From Streptomyces sp. NBC_01571 (GTDB taxonomy: Bacteria > Actinomycetota > Actinomycetes > Streptomycetales > Streptomycetaceae), in the NCBI RefSeq assembly GCF_026339875.1, contig NZ_JAPEPZ010000001.1, forward strand, positions 5,642,001 to 5,706,000: a DNA stretch of 64,000 nt, in the 5' to 3' direction. The notes beneath the pieces were generated by a model that made no database searches, was not told the DNA's origin, and was given only the letters and a program-made list of their open reading frames with translations. Both the position numbers and the translations under genes were made by a program. Shown piece after piece: positions 20,023-28,257 of the stretch (positions are counted from its first letter, which is position 1; every line of letters starts with the position of its first letter).

Positions 20023-22044
20023 CTACTGGCCCGGAGGACCTACGGACCGCTCCCGAGCCCGCCGTCCCAACAACTCCGCAAGCCCCCGCCGAGTAGCCGC
20101 CAACACCACCCGATCCTCCGCCCGCAGCACATAGGAGGACGGAAGATCCCAGACCAGCCCGCTCGGCGCCCGCTGCGACACCCCGCCGCCTCCGCCCCCG
20201 CCTCCGCCCGCCGGATCCCCACGCCGTCCCGCCGCCCCCGTCTCCAGCGCGAGCACCCGCCACGCCCCCGCCCGGAACGCCTCTCCCACGGTCCGCCCCT
20301 CCAACTGGGCGTGCCCGCCCACCTCGATGGCCGCGAACAGCAACACCCGCCGTTCGACCGGAATCGCCCCGAGGATCTGCCGCCCCATCATCGCCCCGGC
20401 GAACGCGGGCGCGGCCAGATGCGACACGCTGCGACTACGCGTGAGCGCCTGCGGATGCGCGGCCCGCAGGGTCCGGTACACGGCGGTCGCGAAGTCGTCG
20501 TCGTACAGCCGCAGCACCACCCGCAGATCGGGCCGCACCGTACGGGCATACAGCGCGGCCTCCAGATTGGTCGTGTCCGCGCTGGTCAGCGCGAGCAACG
20601 CATGCGCCCGGTGGATCTTCGCGGCCTCCAGCACACCTTCCTGGGTCACATCCCCCAGCACCACCGGCACCCGCAGCCGCCGCGCCATCGCCAGCCCCCG
20701 CGCCTCGGGGTCGGCCTCCACGCACACCACGGGAATGTTCAGCTCCCGCAGACGCGCCAGCACCCGCGTACCGATCTTGCCGACCCCGAGCAGCACCACA
20801 TGCCCGGACAGCCCCCGCGGCGGCTTGCGCAACGCGGACCCGTTCCGGAACGTACCCAGCGCCTCCAGCACGGCGGCGAGCAGCACGGGAAGCAGCAGCA
20901 ACCCGACGAGCCCGGAGAAGAGCTGGAGGACCTGGCGCCCGGCCGGTTGCCCGATGGCGGGATTGTTGATGGCGAAGAGGTCGAGCAGTGTCAGATAGGT
21001 GGCCCCCAGCGGAGTCTCCCCGGTGACGACCATCGAGGCGATCGCCAACCCGATCACACATCCCACCAGCCCGGCGAACGACCAGCGCAGCCGTCGTGAC
21101 AGCAGCGAGGCGAAGGGCAGGACGCTGCGCCCGCCGGACGCCGCGGGACCGGTGTACGACACGGTCTCCAGGACGACGGTCCCGCGCCCGGTGGCGGCGG
21201 CCACCGCCCGTTCGTCGGGCAGCAGCCGGGGCCCCTGCGGACCGCTGCTCTCGGAACCGTCGGCCCCTGCGGGGTCGTTGGTCGTGGCGGACAGCAGCGC
21301 GAGCGTGCACAGACCGGGGTCGGCGACCTCACCGGGACCCGGCGGAGGCCGTTCCACCGCCCGCAGCATCAGCCCGTCCGTCTGGACGACCTTGCTGGTG
21401 CCGGCGACGGCGGTCGCGGCGAGCGCGGGCGCGGCGGTGTCGGCGTCGGACAGCACGGTGGTGGACGCGTCGAACCCCCCACCGCCACCATCGCTGTCAC
21501 CACGGTCACCACCGTCGCCGGTGCCGTCGTCGATCCCGGCCGTGGCCAACGCCGAGGCCTGGTCGAGGAGTTCCTTGATGTGCTGGCCGAGGCGCCGGTT
21601 GTAGAGGCGGATGACGAGCCGCAGCCGCGGGTTGAGGCGGCGCGCGGTGAGCGCGGCCCGGATGTTGGCCTCGTCGTCGTCATGGACGAGCGCGAGGGCG
21701 GCGGCCCGTTCGACGCCCGCCTCGGCGAGCACCGCCTCGGTGAGTTCGGTGGCCTCCAGCACCCTTTCGCCGCCGGGTGGTTCGGCCGTACGGCCGGGCG
21801 GCGCGTCACCGTTCCCGGCGGCCCGGTTCACCGCCGCGGAGACCCGGTCGAACAGGGTCGAGCCCCGGGCCCGTCCGACCACCGGCGGGCGCACGCGGCG
21901 CTGTGCGGGCGGTACGACGAGGGTCACCCGCTCGCCGTACACACCGCGCAGTTCAGCGGCGAGCCGGTGCGCCAGGGCGTCGTCCCCGGCCACCACCATG
22001 TGCGCGGTCTCGGTCGACGGGCTTTGGTACGGAAGGGTCCCCAC
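20023..22044 (-). CDS. Two-RCK membrane protein (TrkA-N / CASTOR-like)
   Basis: The 673-residue protein has a first Rossmann segment (MVVAGDDALAHRLAAEL) at the N-terminus. Hydrophobic helices follow near 310-330 and 365-390, then a second, complete RCK/NAD-binding domain (VVLLGVGKIGTRVLARLRELNIPVVCVEADPEA). A glycine-rich C-terminal region comes last. The layout is like CASTOR/POLLUX-type ion channels with paired RCK domains. Between the helices the usual TVGYGD filter is replaced by TYLTLLDLFAINNPAIG, so potassium conduction is doubtful. The start is uncertain: GTG 22044 or ATG 21999, neither with a clear ribosome site. Confidence 0.75.
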   Translation of the reverse strand: MGTLPYQSPSTETAHMVVAGDDALAHRLAAELRGVYGERVTLVVPPAQRRVRPPVVGRARGSTLFDRVSAAVNRAAGNGDAPPGRTAEPPGGERVLEATELTEAVLAEAGVERAAALALVHDDDEANIRAALTARRLNPRLRLVIRLYNRRLGQHIKELLDQASALATAGIDDGTGDGGDRGDSDGGGGGFDASTTVLSDADTAAPALAATAVAGTSKVVQTDGLMLRAVERPPPGPGEVADPGLCTLALLSATTNDPAGADGSESSGPQGPRLLPDERAVAAATGRGTVVLETVSYTGPAASGGRSVLPFASLLSRRLRWSFAGLVGCVIGLAIASMVVTGETPLGATYLTLLDLFAINNPAIGQPAGRQVLQLFSGLVGLLLLPVLLAAVLEALGTFRNGSALRKPPRGLSGHVVLLGVGKIGTRVLARLRELNIPVVCVEADPEARGLAMARRLRVPVVLGDVTQEGVLEAAKIHRAHALLALTSADTTNLEAALYARTVRPDLRVVLRLYDDDFATAVYRTLRAAHPQALTRSRSVSHLAAPAFAGAMMGRQILGAIPVERRVLLFAAIEVGGHAQLEGRTVGEAFRAGAWRVLALETGAAGRRGDPAGGGGGGGGGVSQRAPSGLVWDLPSSYVLRAEDRVVLAATRRGLAELLGRRARERSVGPPGQ

Positions 22045-22221
22045 AAGGGAGAAGAGTGCCGTACCGGGACGCGTGGTTCCATACGGCCGGCCCGCACAAG
22101 TCGCCTCCGCCCGGCAGCGGTTGGGACAGGTGCTCAGGTAGTGGCCGATATCACCGCCGGGCGCGGCCCCCGGTCGGACCGCGACCGCCCCACCGCCGAC
22201 GAGCCGCCGGGACGAACGGAC

Positions 22222-22746
22222 TCAGCCGCGGGTAGGGCCGCGGGTACGGGTCTTGGTCCGACCCCGCGCCTCGCGCGGCGGCCGGACGAACTTCAACTCC
22301 AGCGCGACCGGAGGCGGGGCGACGCCCGGTCCTCCGGCGGTCGCCCAGTTCACCAGGTCCTCGGTGCAGTCGTCACCCATCGCGAATCCGATCCAGGTCG
22401 GCCGCGCACCTCTGCGCCGCCCGTCCCCGGAAGGCCGCACCACCACGTTGGCCTGGTCGCAGGGCCCGGGACAGTCCACGGTCCGCACCACGAACCGCCC
22501 CCCGGACGCCTCGGCCCCGGCTCGCAGCCGCTCCAGCTGCCAGGCGTGATCGGCGTCGGGATACTTCCGCGGATCCCCGCAGCAGCACCCCCGGCAGACG
22601 ACCAGGGTGCAGGGCCGCGGACCGGCGGCGCCGACCGCCACCGTACGACGGTTCTCGGGCGAGGCGGAGGGGGACGGGAGAGCGGAGGCCGCGGCGGTCC
22701 CGGACACGTCCGTCGGAACGGGGGACACGGAGGGCGAGGCGGTCAA
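22222..22746 (-). CDS. Thioredoxin-like [2Fe-2S] ferredoxin-domain protein
   Basis: The protein has 174 residues from the TTG at 22746, which is preceded by AAGGAGAGAGG. The core shows CTLVVCRGCCCGDPRKYPD near residue 60 and VDCPGPCDQANVVV near 105. These are the Cys sets of thioredoxin-fold 2Fe-2S ferredoxins, which also occur in cobalamin and respiratory chains. The C-terminus is basic (RTKTRTRG). It is probably a small electron carrier. The region upstream carries a strong inverted repeat (22812-22858) and a possible 30-codon coupled ORF. Confidence 0.75.
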   Translation of the reverse strand: MTASPSVSPVPTDVSGTAAASALPSPSASPENRRTVAVGAAGPRPCTLVVCRGCCCGDPRKYPDADHAWQLERLRAGAEASGGRFVVRTVDCPGPCDQANVVVRPSGDGRRRGARPTWIGFAMGDDCTEDLVNWATAGGPGVAPPPVALELKFVRPPREARGRTKTRTRGPTRG

Positions 22747-22835
22747 CGAAACCTCTCTCCTTGCGGTGTGTCCGGGTGCGACACTGCGGGGCCCGGCGGG
22801 ACGTTGTTCAGGATGCCGTCCACGACATCGTCCAT
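22743..22835 (-). CDS. Possible 30-codon leader peptide coupled to the ferredoxin gene
   Basis: An ATG at 22835 opens a short frame (MDDVVDGILNNVPPGPAVSH...) that ends in a TGA overlapping the TTG start of the ferredoxin gene (TTGA). The start codon sits in the loop of the 22812-22858 hairpin. There is no clear ribosome site, so this may be chance; it is listed because of the exact overlap. Confidence 0.25.
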   Translation of the reverse strand: MDDVVDGILNNVPPGPAVSHPDTPQGERFR

Positions 22836-22858
22836 CGGAGACGATGGTTGACGGCATC
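22812..22858. promoter_or_regulatory. Two-tier inverted repeat in the ferredoxin leader
   Basis: The outer arms GATGCCGTC and GACGGCATC (9 of 9) enclose the inner arms CATCGTC and GACGATG (7 of 7) around a 7-base loop. It lies 66-112 bases upstream of the ferredoxin start and about 215-260 bases upstream of the divergent PP2C gene. It can act as a DNA operator for a dimer or as an RNA hairpin. Confidence 0.55.
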
Positions 22859-23159
22859 GCGACGCGAATTCCGCGTCCCGGGGAGGGCCGGGAAGCGACG
22901 TCCGTGCGCGACGAGAGGGCGAGGCTCCCGTCCTGGCCATGTGTGACATGCCGGGTGGGCCGGGCCGCGGGGGACCATCCGTATGGGACATGCCGCGTCT
23001 GGCGTAATGGGCCCTTCGGGTCGCTCGGCCGCGTCACCCTGTGCGGGTTGATCACGGCCGCGTCAGGAGCTCGTGTGCACAGATCACGTGAGCGGGTCGA
23101 ACGCATCCGCCAGGACCCTCGGACAGGCCCGCGTACGACGCCGATGCGGGGGCGCGGCC

Positions 23160-24401
23160 GTGCCGGAAGGTGAGCGGTGGCCCGGCAAGGGACCGGTGGA
23201 CCGGTCGGAAGGGTTCGGCGAGCGCCTGCTGGGGGTGCTGCTGGACCGGGCGCACGAGATGCCGCCGCAGCTGATCGCCCCGCTGATCGCGGAGGAGGTG
23301 GCCAGGGTCGGCGGCCGCGACGTCTCCATCCTGCTGCAGGACTACGGCCAGCTGGTGCTGGTGCCGCTACCGGGTCGCCGGCTGACGGTCGGCGAGCCCG
23401 AGCCGATCGACGACTCTCCGGCCGGCACGGCCTTCCTGTACGCGACCGTCATCGAGATGCCGCAGGGTGACGGCATCCGGATGTACCTGCCGTTGCTGGA
23501 CGGCAGCGACCAGGTGGGCGTGATGGCCCTCACCCTGGACACCATCGATGACGACGACCGCCGGCTGCTGCGCAGGCTCGCCGGTCTGGTCGCCGACATG
23601 CTGGTCACGAAGCACAGTTACACCGACCAGTTCTTCCTGGCCCGGCGTCGCGAGCCGATGAGCGTGGCCGCGGAGATCCAGTGGGCCCTGCTGCCACCGC
23701 TGACGATGTCCATCCCCCAGGTCGCGGTGGCCGGCATCCTGGAGCCCGCCTACGACGTCGCGGGCGACAGCTTCGACTACGCCCTCAACGAGGACATCCT
23801 GCATGTGGCCATGGTCGACGCGATGGGTCACGGTCTGGACGCCGCCACGATGGCGACCGTCGCCGTCGGGGCCTACCGGCACGCCAGACGTGCCGACATC
23901 GGCCTGTCCGAGATCTACGCCTTCATGGACCGGGCCATCGCCGAGCAGTTCGGCCCCGACCACTTCGTCACCGCGCAGATGATGCGCCTGAACACCGCGA
24001 CGGGCCACCTGCAATGGGTCAACGCCGGCCACCCCGCACCGTTGCTCATCCGCGACCACCGGGTCCTCCGGCGGCTCGGGGGACCGACCACCCTGCCGGT
24101 CGGCTTCGGTGGTGAGGACCCCCGGATCAACGAGCAGGTGCTCCGACGCGGCGACCGGGTGCTGTGCTTCACCGACGGCCTGATCGAGGAGCACGAAGCC
24201 GGCGAGGAACAGTTCGGCGAGGAACAGCTCATCCACTGGGTCAACCATGTCGCGCGGGGCGAGAAGGGAGTTCGAGCGCTGGTGCGCGCGCTCTCCCACG
24301 TCCTGAAGCGCCAACGGGGCGGCCGCACCAGTGACGACGCGACTCTCTTCCTGATCGAATGGCGCGGGGGCGCCGCGGACCACCTCGCCGTCCTGGAGTG
24401 A
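23160..24401 (+). CDS. GAF-SpoIIE PP2C-type serine/threonine phosphatase
   Basis: The protein has ~413 residues. A GAF-like sensor (residues 20-165, with VSILLQDYGQLVLVPLPG) is followed by a short coiled linker and an RsbU/SpoIIE phosphatase domain from ~195. Metal-binding acidic motifs are present: DVAGDSFDY, MVDAMGHGLDAA, NAGHPAPLLI, CFTDGLIEE and SDDATLF. Such enzymes dephosphorylate anti-anti-sigma (STAS) proteins in stress-sigma control. GTG 23160 is a guess; GTG 23073 is upstream with AGGAG but only three bases of spacing. A STAS gene lies 6 kb away at 29702. Confidence 0.85.
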   Translation: MPEGERWPGKGPVDRSEGFGERLLGVLLDRAHEMPPQLIAPLIAEEVARVGGRDVSILLQDYGQLVLVPLPGRRLTVGEPEPIDDSPAGTAFLYATVIEMPQGDGIRMYLPLLDGSDQVGVMALTLDTIDDDDRRLLRRLAGLVADMLVTKHSYTDQFFLARRREPMSVAAEIQWALLPPLTMSIPQVAVAGILEPAYDVAGDSFDYALNEDILHVAMVDAMGHGLDAATMATVAVGAYRHARRADIGLSEIYAFMDRAIAEQFGPDHFVTAQMMRLNTATGHLQWVNAGHPAPLLIRDHRVLRRLGGPTTLPVGFGGEDPRINEQVLRRGDRVLCFTDGLIEEHEAGEEQFGEEQLIHWVNHVARGEKGVRALVRALSHVLKRQRGGRTSDDATLFLIEWRGGAADHLAVLE

Positions 24402-24421
24402 GCCGGCGCGGACCGTGCCGC

Positions 24422-25027
24422 TCACTTCGCCGTGATCAGGGGGCCCGGCCGGGCGGCAGCCGCCCGGTAGGAGGAGGCGTCGTCCCCGTCCTCCCAGGCT
24501 TCCTCGGAGTCCTGGTCTCCGTCGGCCATGGAGCCGGCGTGGAGGGCGAGTTCCGCTGCCATGAGCGCGCTCGCGGTCATCGAAAGCCCGGAGGCGTCGT
24601 TCGCGGTCGTCGGGAGGCCGGAGCTGTCGCTCGCGGCGGCCATCAGGCGGGCGGCGGCGGGGGCGCCGGTCTCCGGTGGTACCACCAGCAGGTTCCAGCT
24701 TCCCGTGGTGTGGGACATCAGCAGGATCTTGTGGGGATCCAGCTCGGTCGTGAACCAACCGATCCTCACCCCATGGCCGTTGACGGGCACCCTGCTCGGG
24801 ATGACGGGCCAGTACGTCGGGTTGACGGCGACCCGGGTGATCCGTCCGAACAGCGGGTCCAGTACGTCGGCCAGGGCGGAGAGTTCGTCGGGCAGGTCAC
24901 GGGAACGGGGCCACCAGGCGCCGTCCAGGGGCCCCCGGGGCGTGCTCACGGTCTTCAGTGCCAGGCGGGCGGTCGGCGCCCTGAAGGGCACGATCCGCAG
25001 CGGGGGTCGGTCGGTGGTCGCGGACAT
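24422..25027 (-). CDS. DUF5994 family protein, copy 1
   Basis: This 201-residue actinomycete protein has the signature LDGAWWPRSRDLPDELSAL, then RITRVAVNPTYWPVIP, VNGHGVRIGWF and WNLLVVPPET. It is cytoplasmic by sequence. The C-terminal ~70 residues are Ala/Ser-rich and variable. It is a paralogue of the gene at 25419-26039. The sequence upstream of the ATG (25027 back to an in-frame ATG at 25102, starting MPMSF) is also conserved between the two copies, so the true start may be 25102. Its function is unknown; the family is often near stress-response genes. Confidence 0.75.
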   Translation of the reverse strand: MSATTDRPPLRIVPFRAPTARLALKTVSTPRGPLDGAWWPRSRDLPDELSALADVLDPLFGRITRVAVNPTYWPVIPSRVPVNGHGVRIGWFTTELDPHKILLMSHTTGSWNLLVVPPETGAPAAARLMAAASDSSGLPTTANDASGLSMTASALMAAELALHAGSMADGDQDSEEAWEDGDDASSYRAAAARPGPLITAK

Positions 25028-25204
25028 CGCGCGCACCTGTCTCCCGGCCGCTGCGCGGGGCGGCGGCCCGGTGTCGTCACTCGCCGAGAACGACATCGGC
25101 ATGGCGGCCGGTGTGCGAAGTACTCTCGATGGCTCCACGCTACTCCCGCGGCGGGCCGGACGGGCCCCGGCGAGACACGGTCCCGAACACCGCTTCTTCT
25201 TCCC

Positions 25205-25400
25205 TACGCGCCACGGGCTCCACACGCCACAGGCCGCATGCCATGCGCCATGGGCCGCACACGCCACGCGCCGCATGCCACGCGCCGCATGCCACGCGCT
25301 CCACACGCCACGCGCCGCATGCCATGCGCCACGGGCCGCACACGCCACGCGCCGCACGCCACGGGCAGCACGCGATGCGCCACCGGCCGCACGCCACGAA
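25205..25400. repeat. Short tandem repeat array of CACGCGCCGCATGC units
   Basis: About 200 bases between the two DUF5994 genes consist of imperfect repeats of CACGCGCCGCATGC and CACACGCCACGCGCC, in units of roughly 9-18 bases with period drift. All frames read as monotonous RRMPRA/HAPHA peptides, so it is non-coding. Confidence 0.75.
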
Positions 25401-25418
25401 CCTTCCGACGGTCTCTCG

Positions 25419-26039
25419 TCACATGCCTTCCGGCGGCCTCGGCACGCGGCCGACGCTGGCCGTCGCGGGACCGTGCGACAAGGGGCGGCGGGCGTCGTGT
25501 CCGCCTTCGGAGTCCCAGACCTTCTCCCGGGTCGAGTCCCACGCGGCATCGGCCTCGGCGCCGCCGAAGAGCTCGGCCTCCTGGATCAGTCCGCTCGCGG
25601 TGAGCTGCCGCGCGGGGTCCGTGGCCGTGGCCATCAGCCGGGCGGCCGTGACGGCGTCCGTCTCGGGCGGTATCACCAGCAGGTCCCAGCGCCCCGCGCT
25701 GTAGGAGAGCAGGAGCAGTTTGTGCGGGTCCTGCTCGGCCTCGAACCAGCCGACCTTCACCACATGGCCCTGGACGGGAACCTTGCGGGGGACGACCGGC
25801 CAGAACGTGGGATTCACGGTGACGTGGGTGATGCGCCCCCACAGCGGGTCCAACAACGCTATGAGTGCGGGAAGTTCGGCCGTCAGGTCGCGGGAGCGGG
25901 GCCACCACGCGCCGTCGATCAGGGCGGGGGCGGTGCCGGGCGGCGCCAGCCGCAGCCGGAGAGGTCGGGGCGAAGGTGAAGGCGAAGCGGAGGAGGTCCG
26001 GTCTTCGACCGCCGGCTTGTCGAACGTGGTTGCGGTCAT
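25419..26039 (-). CDS. DUF5994 family protein, copy 2
   Basis: The 206-residue protein has IDGAWWPRSRDLTAELPAL, RITHVTVNPTFWPVVP, VKVGWFEAEQDPHKLLLLSY and WDLLVIPPETDAVTAARLMA. It differs from copy 1 mainly in its N- and C-terminal tails, consistent with an old tandem duplication separated by a repeat array. ATG 26039 is preceded by GCAGGG. An in-frame ATG at 26108 (MPVPSPAIHDTGP) aligns with the same upstream segment in copy 1 and may be the real start. Confidence 0.75.
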   Translation of the reverse strand: MTATTFDKPAVEDRTSSASPSPSPRPLRLRLAPPGTAPALIDGAWWPRSRDLTAELPALIALLDPLWGRITHVTVNPTFWPVVPRKVPVQGHVVKVGWFEAEQDPHKLLLLSYSAGRWDLLVIPPETDAVTAARLMATATDPARQLTASGLIQEAELFGGAEADAAWDSTREKVWDSEGGHDARRPLSHGPATASVGRVPRPPEGM

Positions 26040-26229
26040 CACGCGAACCCTGCCCCGGGCGGCCTGCACCGGCCCGGTGTCGTGAATCGCCGGGGACGGC
26101 ACGGGCATGGAAGCCGGTGTACGAAGGGCCCTCGGTATCTTCAGGATACTCCTGGGCAGAGCCCGATGGAGGGTAGCCGTGGCACGGGTTCCACGGCGCG
26201 CCGGGCGCACGGTCGCCGGTTGGCCGCCC

Positions 26230-26400
26230 TCAGCGGCCCGCGCGCCGGCCTGCGCGCCGGGACCACCGGACGGAGGCGATCGCCACGTCGACCGCGAGCA
26301 CCACGATGCCGATGACCAGCAGATATCCCAGGCCGTGGGCTGCCACACCGATGATTCCCAGCACAACGGCTGCGAGGACGAGGAGAAGGAAGAGCACCAT
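26230..26400 (-). CDS. Small hydrophobic membrane protein (56 aa)
   Basis: The start ATG at 26400 opens MVLFLLLVLAAVVLGIIG, with a second hydrophobic helix (YLLVIGIVVLAVDVAIA) and a short basic tail (SRRAGRRAGR). GGAAGG lies about ten bases upstream. Third codon positions are strongly GC-biased, supporting coding. It is a two-helix hairpin protein of the kind scattered in Streptomyces stress clusters. It lies 69 bases downstream of the PRC-barrel gene on the same strand and is probably co-transcribed with it. Confidence 0.75.
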   Translation of the reverse strand: MVLFLLLVLAAVVLGIIGVAAHGLGYLLVIGIVVLAVDVAIASVRWSRRAGRRAGR

Positions 26401-26469
26401 CGCCTGTACGCCTTCCTTTCCTTGGGGTCGGATCGGGTCGGGGTCGGGGCGGACCGGTGGCGCGGTCGC

Positions 26470-26826
26470 TCAGCGGCGTGCGAGTTGCCGTTCGCCCTGC
26501 CCACCCGGCTGGTACGTCATGTCGTAGTGCTGGAAGATCGCCTCTTCCTGCTCGGCGGGCAGGACGTCGTCCGTGCCGATCGAAGGGGACTTCCGCACCA
26601 GGCTCTTTGCGTAGGGGACCCTGAGGTAGTCGGGTCCGAGGATCGCCGCGTCGAGGGGGACGAAGACCAGACGCTGGCGGGTGGGCAGCCCGGTCCGCAC
26701 GGTGGCCACGGCCGGTTCGTCGGCGGTGGTGTCCACATAGATCGCTTCGAGCACGCCGATCTTGTGCCCCTTCGCGTCCACCACGTCATGGTCGCGCCAC
26801 TCACGGATGTCGGCTGCCTGGATCAT
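26470..26826 (-). CDS. PRC-barrel domain protein
   Basis: The 118-residue protein is a single PRC-barrel: ADIREWRDHDVVDAKGHKIGVLEAIYVD, then FVPLDAAILGPDYLRVPYAKSLV and a terminal YDMTYQ. PRC-barrel proteins of this type are small stress or RNA-associated proteins of unclear mechanism. ATG 26826 has GGGAGGGAGAGGGC just upstream. It is divergent from the 27078 gene. Confidence 0.9.
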   Translation of the reverse strand: MIQAADIREWRDHDVVDAKGHKIGVLEAIYVDTTADEPAVATVRTGLPTRQRLVFVPLDAAILGPDYLRVPYAKSLVRKSPSIGTDDVLPAEQEEAIFQHYDMTYQPGGQGERQLARR

Positions 26827-27077
26827 GCCCTCTCCCTCCCGGGCGCGACACCCTCACGAGGTACGAGCACGGGCCGCGAGCCACGGGCCGACGGCTCCGG
26901 CGCGGATACGCCGAGGCCGTACTTCAGGGCGGCTTGGACGTAAGAGAGCCGACCCACCCCCAACGATACTGCGCTCCGTGCGGCTGGGTAGGGGCTGCCG
27001 GGAGGAAGGGGGCTACGCTGTGGAGCAGGCCCCAGTCCCCGGTTCCGAGTTCCGTTCCGCTCCCGGGGAGGCCCACC

Positions 27078-27359
27078 GTGTTCGTCCTGCTTCTCGTCCT
27101 GATCGTGGCCTTGTTCGGCCTCGGCTTCCTCAACCCCTTGTGGTGGGTCGCCGCGGCCGTGTTGGTCTTCGGCGCCACCCGCTTCGGCCGCGGCGGCGGA
27201 TCCGACGTGGGTGAGTATCAGGACTACCGGGACCGACGGGAGCGTGAGGACCGCTGGGACCGCCGCTACAGCCGGCAGCACCGGGCGCGCTGGAACCGCG
27301 AGGACCGGCGCGACCGGCAGGAGCGACGGGACCGGCGGGACCGCGAGCGCCGCGGGTGA
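27078..27359 (+). CDS. Small membrane protein with a charged Arg/Asp tail
   Basis: The protein has 93 residues from GTG 27078 (GGGGAGG six bases upstream). Two hydrophobic segments (VLLLVLIVALFGLGFLNPLWW and VAAAVLVFGATRFGR) are followed by ~55 residues of Arg/Asp/Glu repeats (RDRREREDRWDRRYS...). This helix pair with a polyampholyte tail occurs in Streptomyces next to PRC-barrel genes. The function is unknown. Confidence 0.75.
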   Translation: MFVLLLVLIVALFGLGFLNPLWWVAAAVLVFGATRFGRGGGSDVGEYQDYRDRREREDRWDRRYSRQHRARWNREDRRDRQERRDRRDRERRG

Positions 27360-27453
27360 CCGGTGAGGGGGTCCGGACCACTGCCCGGAACCGATGCCGA
27401 CGGGTCGCGGCCCTGGGTTCTCGCCCTGGGTTCTCGCCCTGGCCCGGCCCTGG

Positions 27454-28170
27454 TCAGGACCTCAGGCCGGGGAGAGGTTCGGAGTCGTCGATGAACGCGC
27501 GGGCCAGGTCGGACAGGCGCCGGTTGTGCGCACGGGCGTAACCACGCAGCGTGGTGAACGCCTGTTCCATGTCGATGCCCCGGCGCTCGGCGAGCTTCCC
27601 CTTGGCCTGTTCGATCAGCACGCGGCTGTTCAGGGCGTTCTGCAGTTGCTCGTTGAGGACGGTGCTGCGGTGCGCGGTGCGCTGTTGCAGCAGGCTGATG
27701 GTGGCGACGTCGGCCAGGGCCTGGGCGAGCGGCGTGGCGTCCGGGTCGAAGGGTCCACGTCGGGTGCGGAAGAGGTTGAGGGCCCCGACGACCTCGTGCC
27801 GTAGACGCATCGGCAGGGCCTGGACCGACCCGAATCCGCTGCGCTGGGCCGCCGCGACGAAGCGAGGCCAGCGGTCGGCCTCCTCGATCAGGTCGGTGAC
27901 GATCACCGGTGCGCCGGTGTGGAAGCAGTCGAGGCAGGGGCCTTCGTCGTTCTGCAGCTGGAAGAGCTCCAGCAGGCGCACCTGTTCGTCGGAGGCGGCC
28001 ATGACACGGAGTTCGCCGTCGTGGTCCGCGAGCAGCACGCCCGCGGCACTCGCGTCGAGCATGCCCACACAGCGGTCGGTCAGCAGGCGCAGGAAATCGA
28101 TCAGGTCGAAGTCGGCGACCAGGTTGTCCGCCAGCTCGACGAAGGTCTTGGCCAGGAGCCGCTGATTCAT
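27454..28170 (-). CDS. GAF-ANTAR domain regulator
   Basis: This 238-residue protein has a GAF sensor at about 25-160, with DEGPCLDCFHTGAPVIVTDL typical of the ANTAR-linked GAF. An ANTAR RNA-binding helical domain follows at 175-230 (LQNALNSRVLIEQAKGKLAERRGIDMEQAFTTLRGYARAHNRRLSDLARAFID). ANTAR proteins act as antiterminators by binding tandem hairpins. ATG 28170 (MNQRLLAKTF) follows GAAGGG. The next gene upstream is another GAF-ANTAR protein, so both may read one signal. Confidence 0.9.
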   Translation of the reverse strand: MNQRLLAKTFVELADNLVADFDLIDFLRLLTDRCVGMLDASAAGVLLADHDGELRVMAASDEQVRLLELFQLQNDEGPCLDCFHTGAPVIVTDLIEEADRWPRFVAAAQRSGFGSVQALPMRLRHEVVGALNLFRTRRGPFDPDATPLAQALADVATISLLQQRTAHRSTVLNEQLQNALNSRVLIEQAKGKLAERRGIDMEQAFTTLRGYARAHNRRLSDLARAFIDDSEPLPGLRS

Positions 28171-28257
28171 CGTGCACACCCTTCGTCGGCACTGATCCCG
28201 CCCCGGACAGGGACGGGAGGCACAACTCACTTCGTGATTCGGTTCTTTGACTTGACG

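Noticed and set aside
25205..25400. CRISPR-like array
   Set aside because: Units are 9-18 bases, imperfect and without unique spacers, and no cas genes are near.
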